Virus record (IMG/VR): IMGVR_UViG_3300047586_000368
Coordinates: 1 to 37,753 of that record
DNA: 37,753 bases
Source: a virus
Direction: 5' to 3' (one strand)
Shown here: piece by piece, positions 1-6,317 of the stretch
Position numbering within the stretch: position 1 is the first letter of the stretch
Layout of the letters: each line of letters starts with the position of its first letter
Made by a program: the position numbers and the translations under genes
The notes under the pieces: model-generated
The model's input: only the letters and a program-made list of their open reading frames with translations
What the model was told of the DNA's origin: nothing
The model's database searches: none

Positions 1-371
1 AGCGTCGGCGGCTCCCTCTACGCACCGGGGGCGGACGCCCAGGCGTTTCCCGCGCTCACGAGCGTCGGCGGCTCCCTCGACGCACAGGGGGCGGACGCCC
101 AGGCGTTTCCCGCGCTCACGAGCGTCGGCGGCTACCTCGACGCACAGGGGGCGGACGCCCAGGCGTTTCCCGCGCTCACGAGCGTCGGCGGCTCCCTCGA
201 CGCACAGGGGGCGGACGCCCAGGCGTTTCCCGCGCTCACGAGCGTCGGCGGCTCCCTCTACGCACCGGGGGCGGACGCCCAGGCGTTTCCCGCGCTCACG
301 AGCGTCGGCGGCTCCCTCTACGCACCGGGGGCGGACGCCCAGGAGTTTCCCGCGCTCACGAGCGTCGGCGG
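1..371 (+). repeat. 60-bp coding tandem repeat array
   Basis: Six consecutive 60-bp units with only a few substitutions each, ending with a partial unit at 361-371. The period is a multiple of three and the frame stays open, so unit gain or loss would keep the protein in frame. The same unit recurs at 37660-37753. Confidence 0.97.
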
Positions 372-483
372 AAAGCCGTGGACGACGAGGTCGGCCGTCG
401 TCTTCGGCACGCCCTCGGCGGCTTCCCGGACTCCGTCCGGACGGACCTGCTGGCGGACGAGACGCCGGAGGAAGGGAAAATAG
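1..483 (+). CDS. LRR-like tandem-repeat protein, 3' part (5' part at 37600-37753)
   Basis: The reading frame is open from base 1. Six 20-residue units (pattern SVGG-x-L-x-A-x-GADAQAFPALT) are followed by about 37 unrelated, Arg/Thr/Pro-rich residues and a TAG at 481-483. Regular Leu, Gly and Pro spacing and a short strand G-x-L-x-A-x-G suggest a solenoid of leucine-rich-repeat type; this is inferred from pattern, not from a family match. Units differ only at residues 5 (S/Y), 7 (D/Y), 9 (P/Q) and once at 15 (A/E). No enzyme motif is seen. The start codon lies at the far end of the window (37600), so the true unit number is unknown. The tail after 371 is encoded by an inverted copy of part of the next gene, so the natural C-terminus may have been lost. 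A binding or adhesion role is plausible but unproven. Confidence 0.75.
   Translation, partial: SVGGSLYAPGADAQAFPALTSVGGSLDAQGADAQAFPALTSVGGYLDAQGADAQAFPALTSVGGSLDAQGADAQAFPALTSVGGSLYAPGADAQAFPALTSVGGSLYAPGADAQEFPALTSVGGKPWTTRSAVVFGTPSAASRTPSGRTCWRTRRRRKGK
386..469 (-). repeat. Inverted, permuted copy of 990-1072
   Basis: Bases 386-416 are the exact reverse complement of 990-1020 and bases 418-469 the exact reverse complement of 1021-1072. The two blocks keep the same left-to-right order in both places, so this is not a simple inverted repeat. It is a circularly permuted inverted copy of 83 bp of the downstream gene. It lies directly after the tandem array. Confidence 0.9.
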
Positions 484-485
484 GA

Positions 486-1529
486 TTGCCAACACGCATT
501 CCACCCGGTGAACCGTTCGTCCAGGTCCCCGATCGCCTGGTCCACGCGGTGGGCCTCGGGGCCGCCAGGCTGTGGGCCGCCGTCCGCTTCTGCCAGGACG
601 ATGGCGGCCGAGGCGTGGCCCTGTCTCTTTCGGCCTTGGCCGGGACCCTGGGCATCTCGACCCGGACAGCCAGGAGATATGCCGCCTCCCTTTCCCCCGA
701 CTGGCTCGTGGTCCGATCCACGGGGCGACAGAACATCTACTCCGCCCTCGTGCCGGTGGCCGGTAACATATTGAGAGTGGACAATGTTGGCCACTCAGAG
801 CGGCCAAAAGTGTCCACTCAGAGTGGCCAAAAGTGTCCACTCGCGCCGCCCCCCCCCTATAACCCCCCTGTAATAACAGCAGTAAAACAACAAGAGGGGG
901 GAGAGAGAGGCGGCAAGGCCCCCCCTCCCGGTGCTCGCGCACCCGAAGAAGAAACCACGGCGGCGGCAGCCGAGACCGAACGGGCGCTCGAGGGCGTGCC
1001 GAAGACGACGGCCGACCTCGTCCGGCGTCTCGTCCGCCAGCAGGTCCGTCCGGACGGAGTCCGGGAAGCCGCGGCCATCGTGATCGAGGACCTGCGTCTG
1101 AAACGATACTCGGGTCCGGATCTGCGTGACTTTCTCGCGGGGACGCCTGCCGTGGACGCCAAGGCGTATCGCCTCCGCACAATTGTGCCACCGTCGGTCG
1201 CCGCGATCCGTCGGGAATGGCTGCTCGACCACCTTCGCCGCATCGAGGCGGATCGGCTCTACCATGCCCGCCGGCGTCGGCCGGGTGGAACGGACAGCCT
1301 CGACGCCCTGGTGGATTTCGTGGACCTGGCGGCCGGGGTGCTGTACCTGCGGGAACGGATGGTGGTCCGCGACCGCGTGGAGGCGGGGTCGCGTTTCGAT
1401 CTGCGGACCCTGTCGGACCTTTCGGCCTGGACCTTCTCGCCGGAAGAGCCGACGCTCTTCCCCCTGCACGAGCAGCCGGCGGCGGCTCCGGTGGCGGCGC
1501 CAAGAGAGGCGGTGCGGCATGGCGGGTAA
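486..1529 (+). CDS. Replication-initiator-like protein with N-terminal HTH
   Basis: Predicted phage DNA-binding protein of about 347 residues. The N-terminal part (roughly residues 8-95) reads as a winged-helix/HTH region, with a helix-turn-helix-like LSALAGTLGISTRTARRY. A low-complexity Pro/Gly/Ala/Glu linker follows, then a helical, Arg-rich C-terminal part with no recognised motif. This layout, with repeats and AT-rich DNA in the linker-coding part, resembles lambda O-type initiators; similarity to O itself is not visible. I place the start at TTG 486 because GGAGGAAGGG lies 9 nt upstream and the encoded MPTRIPP start is mirrored by ATG-started MPSRIPP at 37551. A GTG at 378 would add residues encoded by the duplicated inverted segment. 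The gene runs straight on from the repeat gene (stop 483) and overlaps the next gene. Confidence 0.6.
   Translation: MPTRIPPGEPFVQVPDRLVHAVGLGAARLWAAVRFCQDDGGRGVALSLSALAGTLGISTRTARRYAASLSPDWLVVRSTGRQNIYSALVPVAGNILRVDNVGHSERPKVSTQSGQKCPLAPPPPYNPPVITAVKQQEGGERGGKAPPPGARAPEEETTAAAAETERALEGVPKTTADLVRRLVRQQVRPDGVREAAAIVIEDLRLKRYSGPDLRDFLAGTPAVDAKAYRLRTIVPPSVAAIRREWLLDHLRRIEADRLYHARRRRPGGTDSLDALVDFVDLAAGVLYLRERMVVRDRVEAGSRFDLRTLSDLSAWTFSPEEPTLFPLHEQPAAAPVAAPREAVRHGG
775..893 (+). other. Candidate replication origin: three 23-bp iterons plus AT-rich stretch
   Basis: Three phased 22-mers start at 775, 798 and 821 (period 23). All match GAGYGG-N10-CCACTC, so each is also an imperfect dyad; the last two differ from each other at one base. 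About 20 bp on, a relatively AT-rich stretch (858-893, TATAAC...AACAACAAG) interrupts very GC-rich DNA. Iterons followed by a melting region inside an initiator gene is the lambda-type origin plan. The function is inferred from this layout. Confidence 0.6.
990..1072 (+). repeat. Source segment of the inverted copy at 386-469
   Basis: These 83 bp lie inside the initiator-like gene, coding for the segment around PKTTADLVRRLVRQQVRPD, and reappear inverted in two blocks next to the tandem repeat array. Identity is complete over both blocks, so the duplication is recent or an assembly product. Confidence 0.88.
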
Positions 1530-1665
1530 GTGTCTGGCATGGACGATTGTCGTCGTCTCGGCGCTCGCGGCCGTGGGGTACGCGTTCGGAGGGGATTGGC
1601 GTCGGGCGATCTACTGGGCCGCCGCGGCCGTGCTGGCGACAACCGTCACGGTGGAAGGAGCCTGA
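1519..1665 (+). CDS. Small membrane protein
   Basis: 48-residue protein of unknown function. It has two hydrophobic stretches (about residues 6-24 and 31-46) separated by a short GDWRR segment, consistent with a small inner-membrane hairpin protein. The start overlaps the end of the upstream gene by 11 bp and the stop is one base from the next ATG, so it is translated within the early operon. No family recognised. Confidence 0.6.
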   Translation: MAGKCLAWTIVVVSALAAVGYAFGGDWRRAIYWAAAAVLATTVTVEGA

Positions 1666-1666
1666 G

Positions 1667-2119
1667 ATGGCGAAGCGGACGAACTGGAAGGCTACGGCGG
1701 AACAGTTGGGTAAGGAACTGGTTGTGGCCTTGCGCAACGCGGAGGTGATGGAACGGTCGGCGGCGAACCAGGGTGATCGCGCTGGCCAGGCCGAGGCCTC
1801 CGTGGAACGGTTGCTCTTGGCCGCCGAGCGGTCCGAACGAAATCGTGTCTCCACGGTCCAGACCTTGCAGCGCGCAGCGGCCGTGGCCACTCGGTTGCGG
1901 CGCCAGTGCCAGAACCAAGAGGCGACGATCCAGGGGCTGATGGAGGACAGCGGGTTAGGCGACAGGCTCCGGACTGCGGCCGTGATTGCCACGGGCCTCC
2001 TGGCGAACCCGGACCTCATCTGGCCGCCGACGCCGGAGTCGCGCGCGGCCCTCGCCCGCGAGGCCCTGGCCACGGCCGATGCGCTGATCGCGGCGGCGAA
2101 GGAGGCGAAGAAACCATGA
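1667..2119 (+). CDS. Hypothetical helical protein
   Basis: 150-residue soluble protein, mostly Ala/Glu/Arg-rich and probably helical. Heptad-like stretches at about residues 20-90 suggest a coiled coil. GGAAGGAG lies just before the ATG. It overlaps the next gene by 4 bp (ATGA). No catalytic motif and no recognised family. Confidence 0.7.
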   Translation: MAKRTNWKATAEQLGKELVVALRNAEVMERSAANQGDRAGQAEASVERLLLAAERSERNRVSTVQTLQRAAAVATRLRRQCQNQEATIQGLMEDSGLGDRLRTAAVIATGLLANPDLIWPPTPESRAALAREALATADALIAAAKEAKKP

Positions 2120-2295
2120 ACGAATGTACACATTGTCACGCTCGGAAAATGAAGCGGCTGACGAGGTTTTCCTGGTGGAACGGGATAGCGCAGGTAGAGA
2201 TTCGGCTCTGCGACAAATGCCGCAAGGAAGTCGGCCCGCCAATCCGGCAAGTAAAGCAACTGGGTGGAACCGTGGAAGTTCTGGCGTTGATTTAG
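2116..2295 (+). CDS. Small zinc-ribbon protein
   Basis: 59-residue protein with two CxxC knuckles (C4-C7 and C32-C35) spaced as in a zinc ribbon, with basic and aromatic residues between them. Likely a small DNA-, RNA- or protein-binding factor; function unknown. ATGA overlap with the upstream gene. Confidence 0.75.
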   Translation: MNECTHCHARKMKRLTRFSWWNGIAQVEIRLCDKCRKEVGPPIRQVKQLGGTVEVLALI

Positions 2296-2309
2296 GAGGT
2301 CAAGAAGCC

Positions 2310-2486
2310 ATGAGCCAAGACGGGGGCGTATCGGTTGATTTCTTTTGCGCGGCGACCAAGGTCCTGCGGCGCCGTTACGGCGAGCGGCTCTGCGAGCCGC
2401 ACCAACTGGAGACGTTCCGCCGGCGCCTCGCCGAAGCGGAGACCGCATACCGAGAACTGCCTGAGCCTGCGAAGGATCCGAAATGA
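2310..2486 (+). CDS. Hypothetical protein, 58 aa
   Basis: Small charged protein with an RRRYGERLCEPHQLETFRRR core. The start is supported by a strong AGGAGGT at 2294-2300, 9 nt upstream of ATG 2310, and the gene overlaps the next by ATGA. No family recognised. Confidence 0.65.
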   Translation: MSQDGGVSVDFFCAATKVLRRRYGERLCEPHQLETFRRRLAEAETAYRELPEPAKDPK

Positions 2487-3274
2487 GCCTGACCAAGACC
2501 GCCATCCCCTATCTCACCCGCGTCTTCGGCGCCGCACGCGGCTGCTCGATGGGCTGCCCCTACTGCTCGACCGCCCGCTGGTCGCATCGCCTGGCGTGTC
2601 CCGACTGCCGGGCCCGCAAGGTCCATTTTCACGAGGAGCGGCTCGGCGATCCGGCCGAGGCCAAGAAACCGCAGATCGTCGGCGTCTCGTTCTATGACGA
2701 ACTTTTCGACCCCGAGCGGCCGGTGGCCGACGTCTGCAAGGTCTTTGGTGCCTGCGAGGGGTCTCCGCAGCATCAGTACGTTTTCTTGACCAAGCAGGCC
2801 GCTTGGCCGTCGGGCATGACCATCGAGATGTTCTCCGCGAACGCCAACTGGTGGCTCGGCGTCAGCGTCACCGGCAACATGGACGTGGATCACGAGCGGC
2901 TTGCCCGCATGGAGGCGTGGACGGCGCTCGGTGTCCGTACCTGGCTCTCGCTCGAGCCCTGGTTCGGCCCGGAGCCGTTGCTGTTGCGGCAGACGATCAA
3001 GGGGGTCGGTTTCGTCGCCATCGGCTGTGAATCGGGCCGGACGGTCGACGCCGCTTACGACGAGTCGTGGCAACGCAGCGCCGCCGCCATCGTCGCTGCT
3101 TGCCGCGACGCCGGCGTGCCCGTCTTCGTCAAACAGGCCTGGGTGGGCGGACGCTGTTCGCGCGACCAGGGCGAGTGGCCCTTGGACCTGCGGGTCCGCG
3201 AGGTTCCGGCAGACTGGCGTAACATTCTGTGGTCGCCGACCGAGGGCCGGTCGCGGATGGAGGGCTTGGCATGA
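2483..3274 (+). CDS. DUF5131 / phage Gp37-Gp68 family protein
   Basis: 263-residue protein matching the pattern of the DUF5131 (phage Gp37/Gp68) family, related to radical-SAM enzymes of the Spo photoproduct lyase type. The N-terminus has a CxxxCxxC cluster (C21, C25, C28) suited to a 4Fe-4S centre, then a second pair C39/C42. Family-typical segments follow in order: VFLTKQ, WWLGVSVTGN, TWLSLEPWFGP, GCESG and VPVFVKQ. The biochemical role of the family is not established. The gene overlaps both neighbours by ATGA and sits in the early operon. The TcmP-type partner often seen beside DUF5131 genes is not visible here. Confidence 0.88.
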   Translation: MSLTKTAIPYLTRVFGAARGCSMGCPYCSTARWSHRLACPDCRARKVHFHEERLGDPAEAKKPQIVGVSFYDELFDPERPVADVCKVFGACEGSPQHQYVFLTKQAAWPSGMTIEMFSANANWWLGVSVTGNMDVDHERLARMEAWTALGVRTWLSLEPWFGPEPLLLRQTIKGVGFVAIGCESGRTVDAAYDESWQRSAAAIVAACRDAGVPVFVKQAWVGGRCSRDQGEWPLDLRVREVPADWRNILWSPTEGRSRMEGLA

Positions 3275-3474
3275 AGTTCTCCTTGGCGATCCTGCTGGCG
3301 GCCTTCGTCCTGGCCGGTTGCGGCGACGAGAAGGCCCGCGGTCCCTTGACGCCCGTACTCGGAGCGGACGTGGATCATCCGCTCAAGCGAGAGCAGCCGG
3401 GCGACCAGGACCCCGCCCCGCCGAAGGGCGAATGGCCCGTGGCGAAGCCGAAGAAACAGGAGGGCGGGGCGTGA
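3271..3474 (+). CDS. Small lipoprotein
   Basis: 67-residue protein with a lipoprotein signal peptide: basic start MKFS, hydrophobic stretch, lipobox LAGC with Cys17. The mature part is short, charged and Pro-rich, so it is probably a membrane-tethered exported peptide. It lies in the early operon rather than with the lysis-like genes, so a host-surface or superinfection role is as plausible as a spanin. ATGA overlap upstream, GTGA overlap downstream. Confidence 0.72.
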   Translation: MKFSLAILLAAFVLAGCGDEKARGPLTPVLGADVDHPLKREQPGDQDPAPPKGEWPVAKPKKQEGGA

Positions 3475-3710
3475 GTCTCTTCAAAAAAACCCGGCGATAC
3501 CGGACGCGACGAGCGCGGTGCCAAGTATGCGGCCGGAAACCAGGTCCATCACCGTTAAACCGATTCGGGGAACTAGATTTGAACCCGAAAACGCCGCTGG
3601 GTCGCCTTTCCCGCTGTCCTGATTGCGGGCTGTGGGCCTGTCCCGACTGTTTGCACGAAAAGGACTGCTGCGACATGGCAGCACACGAGGCGAAGGAGGG
3701 CGGGGCATGA
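3471..3710 (+). CDS. Cysteine-rich zinc-finger protein
   Basis: 79-residue basic protein. GTG start overlapping the upstream stop (GTGA). It has a CQVC pair near residue 16, then CPDC, CPDC and a later CC, enough for one or two structural zinc sites. Basic N-terminus KKTRRYRTRRARC. Probably nucleic-acid binding; no family recognised. Confidence 0.7.
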   Translation: MSLFKKTRRYRTRRARCQVCGRKPGPSPLNRFGELDLNPKTPLGRLSRCPDCGLWACPDCLHEKDCCDMAAHEAKEGGA

Positions 3711-4048
3711 GCGAGGCTAAACGCATCCAGCAGAAGCGCATCAAGGGTTGGCGGATGCCGGAAAACACGGTCTATGTCGGCCGGCCGACCGTCTGGGGCA
3801 ATCCGTTCAAGGGGCCGAATGCCGTGCGACTCTATCGGCTGCTGTGGCGGCGTCGGTGGAAACAGATTGAGCGATTGCTGCCCATCAATATCGCCGACCG
3901 GATCGGACTTTCTGTGCTGCTGCATTCCTGGCAGGAGCACCTGCCCGAACTTCGGGGCAAGGACTTGGCGTGCTGGTGTCGGCCCGATGTGCCCTGCCAC
4001 GCAGATGTACTGCTAAAATATGCCAATGCGCCGGAGCGAAAGCCATGA
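3707..4048 (+). CDS. DUF4326 domain protein
   Basis: 113-residue protein with the hallmarks of DUF4326: RIKGWRMPENTVYVGRPTVW, then GNPF, and near the C-terminus LRGKDLACWC and PCHADVLL. This small family is frequent in phages and mobile DNA and has no established biochemical function; the conserved Cys/His residues may bind metal. ATGA overlap with both neighbours. Confidence 0.9.
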   Translation: MSEAKRIQQKRIKGWRMPENTVYVGRPTVWGNPFKGPNAVRLYRLLWRRRWKQIERLLPINIADRIGLSVLLHSWQEHLPELRGKDLACWCRPDVPCHADVLLKYANAPERKP

Positions 4049-5829
4049 CCCTCCACATCGGCCGGTCGTTCAATTTGCCCCTCGACCTCATCACGCAGAC
4101 GGTGGCCATCCTGGCGAAGCGCCGGGCGGGAAAGTCTTACGCGATGCGCCGGATCGTCGAGCAACTTTTCCGGGCCGGTCAGCAGGTGGTCCTCGTGGAC
4201 CCCAAGGGCGATCAGTGGGGCATCCGGTCGGCCGCCGACGGACGCGGGCCCGGTCTCCCCATCGTGATCCTCGGAGGCGAACGCGGGGACATCCCCCTCG
4301 AACCGAGCGGCGGCGAGATCGTCGCCAAACTCGTCGTCGAAGAACGGACGAGCGTCCTCCTCGACCTCTCGCCGTTTCGCAAGTCCGAGGTGGCGACGTT
4401 TATGACGGGGTTCATGGAGGCCCTGTATCGCCTCAAGGCCCGCGAGGTCTACCGGACGCCGATGATGCTCGTCATCGACGAGGCCGACGCCATCGCCCCG
4501 CAGAAGCCCCAAAAAGGCGAAGAGCGGATGCTCGGCGCGGCCGAAGACATCGTTCGCCGCGGCGGGCAGCGCGGCATCGGGTGTATCCTGGTCAGCCAGA
4601 GGTCGGCGGTCCTCAACAAGAACGTCCTCACGCAGGCCCAGATGCTCGTGGCGCTTCGGACCATCGCCCCGCAGGACCTGGCCGCGCTCAATGCCTGGAT
4701 CGACGTGCACGGAACGCCCGACGAGCGGAAGGTGCTGATGGAGTCGCTGCCCGCGCTCCCGGTGGGCGATGCGTGGTTCTGGTCGCCGGGCTGGCCGACG
4801 GTGGACGGCATCTTCGAGCGGGTCCACGTCCTCCCCATTGAGACGTTCGATTCGGGGGCGACACCGAAACCGGGCGAGAAGCACGTCGAACCCAAGCACG
4901 CCGCCGACGTGGACCTGGAGGCGCTCAGGCGACAAATGGCGGCGACGGTCGAACGGGCCAAGGCCGAGGACCCGAAAGAACTCCGGCGCCGAATCGCGGA
5001 CCTCGAGCGCCAACTGGCGGCGAAGGGGAAGGCGGCGGCGGCAGCGAAGACGAACCCGGCTGCCGGGCAGGCGCAGATCGAACGGGCCGTCGCCAAGGCA
5101 CTTCAACATCGTCAGCAGGACGACGGGCTTTTCTTTTCGCTCGTAAAGCGGTCCGTGCCAGCGATCATCGAAGCGCTTAAGGCCCAGGAAGGCAGGCTCG
5201 AAAACCTGCTGCACAGCGCCACCGAGCGGACGAAGGGCGTTCGGGTTTTCCCGGACCGGCCGCGACCCGTCGCCCCCGCCGCGCCGCCGGAGCCGGCAAG
5301 GCCCGCGTCTCAAAATCGCGTTGAACCGCCGGAACCGTGGCCAGAACCAACCGGAGGGGTGAAGCCTCTTGGACGGAAAGGGAAATACCGGATGCTCGTG
5401 GCCCTGGCTCAGCAGCCACAGGGATTGTCGGCCGGGTCGCTTGGTATCCGGGCCGGTCTAAGTCCAAACAGCGGGACGTTCAGCAACTATCTGTCGGAAC
5501 TAAAATCGCCGGGCTGGGTCGAGGGCGAAAGAACCCACTTTCAGATTACCGAGGCGGGTTTCGCGGCGTTGGGGGATTACGAGCCACTTCCCACGGGCCG
5601 AGCACTCCTTGAGTATTGGCTGCACAAGATGGGCGACTCCGGGAAGGCCCGGATGCTCCAGGCGCTGGCCGAGGTTTATCCAAACGCACTGACGGCCGAG
5701 GAACTCGGTGCGGCGGCGAACATCTCGCCTAACTCCGGCACCTTCAGCAACTACCTGAGCGAACTTAAGACACTCGAACTCGTCCAGGGCGATCGCGGCG
5801 AACTGCGACTGGCGGAGGAACTGGCATGA
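4045..5829 (+). CDS. HerA/DUF87-type ATPase with duplicated C-terminal winged helix
   Basis: 594-residue P-loop ATPase of the HerA/FtsK-like helicase group. The P-loop is LAKRRAGKS (residues 23-31), lacking the usual first glycine, and Walker B is MLVIDEADA (141-149). A sensor-like region VSQRSAVLNKNVLTQ and a QxxL segment follow. An Ala/Lys/Glu coiled coil lies at about 295-345, a Pro-rich linker at about 405-440, then two winged-helix copies (about 445-510 and 540-594) sharing SPNSGTFSNYLSELK. Start ATG 4045 gives a 4-bp overlap with the DUF4326 gene. It probably remodels or translocates DNA during replication or maintenance. This is not the packaging ATPase, which is at 23407-25488. Confidence 0.85.
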   Translation: MTLHIGRSFNLPLDLITQTVAILAKRRAGKSYAMRRIVEQLFRAGQQVVLVDPKGDQWGIRSAADGRGPGLPIVILGGERGDIPLEPSGGEIVAKLVVEERTSVLLDLSPFRKSEVATFMTGFMEALYRLKAREVYRTPMMLVIDEADAIAPQKPQKGEERMLGAAEDIVRRGGQRGIGCILVSQRSAVLNKNVLTQAQMLVALRTIAPQDLAALNAWIDVHGTPDERKVLMESLPALPVGDAWFWSPGWPTVDGIFERVHVLPIETFDSGATPKPGEKHVEPKHAADVDLEALRRQMAATVERAKAEDPKELRRRIADLERQLAAKGKAAAAAKTNPAAGQAQIERAVAKALQHRQQDDGLFFSLVKRSVPAIIEALKAQEGRLENLLHSATERTKGVRVFPDRPRPVAPAAPPEPARPASQNRVEPPEPWPEPTGGVKPLGRKGKYRMLVALAQQPQGLSAGSLGIRAGLSPNSGTFSNYLSELKSPGWVEGERTHFQITEAGFAALGDYEPLPTGRALLEYWLHKMGDSGKARMLQALAEVYPNALTAEELGAAANISPNSGTFSNYLSELKTLELVQGDRGELRLAEELA

Positions 5830-6068
5830 CCAAGACTCGGTCCGCCGAAAAAGACGCGACGTTGCGACTGTCGGATGCCCCAGACCTCCTGACGCCTGAA
5901 CAGGTCCTGGCAATCCTGCAATTGAGATCCAAGCGCCCTTCTGCAGCGATCAGGACCCTCGAGCGCCAAGGCCTGGTGGTCACCCGTCTGAATGGCCGCC
6001 TGCGGGTCCTCAAGACCGACCTCCAGGCCCACCTGGGCCGGCTGCGGATCCGGGCGGGGGATGAGTGA
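5826..6068 (+). CDS. Small HTH protein (excisionase-like)
   Basis: 80-residue protein with a helix-turn-helix/winged-helix pattern: TPEQVLAILQL, then AAIRTLERQGLVVTRLNGRLRVLKTDLQAHL. Its size, wing and position two genes upstream of the integrase suit an excisionase or small regulator. ATGA overlap with the ATPase gene. Confidence 0.6.
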   Translation: MTKTRSAEKDATLRLSDAPDLLTPEQVLAILQLRSKRPSAAIRTLERQGLVVTRLNGRLRVLKTDLQAHLGRLRIRAGDE

Positions 6069-6071
6069 CCC

Positions 6072-6317
6072 ATGACCGCCGACGATCTCGAAACCCTGAC
6101 CGTGGACGACGTCGCTAATCGGCTCGGCGTCCGGGCCGAGACCGTCCGCTGCTGGGTTCGCGATGGCCGGCTCGCGGCCATGCGCTGGGGCGGCCGGCTA
6201 CGGTTCACCGTTCAGGCCGTCGCCGAGTACCAGCGGTCATGCCAGGTCCGCATCGAGTCGCCGGCGGAACGCCTTCGCCAGCCTGGACGCGCGAGGCCCC
6301 GGCATGTCCTCCCTTGA
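6072..6317 (+). CDS. MerR-like HTH_17 (Xis-type) DNA-binding protein
   Basis: 81-residue protein with a clear HTH_17/excisionase pattern, TVDDVANRLGVRAETVRCWV followed by RDGRLAAMRWGGRLRF as the wing. It directly precedes and overlaps the integrase gene by 14 bp, as recombination directionality factors often do. Which of the two small HTH proteins is the real Xis cannot be told from sequence. Confidence 0.75.
   Translation: MTADDLETLTVDDVANRLGVRAETVRCWVRDGRLAAMRWGGRLRFTVQAVAEYQRSCQVRIESPAERLRQPGRARPRHVLP

Noticed and set aside
1-371. CRISPR-like array
   Set aside because: Units are directly adjacent with no spacers, and the frame is open through all of them.
1-483. Diversity-generating retroelement target
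   Set aside because: No reverse transcriptase or template repeat is found in the window; changes also include bases other than A sites.
378-485. GTG 378 as start of the initiator gene
   Set aside because: The extra residues come from the inverted duplication and overlap the repeat gene; TTG 486 has a good ribosome site and a matching start at 37551.
2375-3073. Long minus-strand frames opposite the DUF5131 gene
   Set aside because: Shadow of GC-rich codons; composition is Arg/Pro/Gly-rich and no ribosome site or motif is seen.
3832-5313. 493-residue minus-strand frame opposite the ATPase gene
   Set aside because: Antisense shadow of a gene with clear ATPase motifs.
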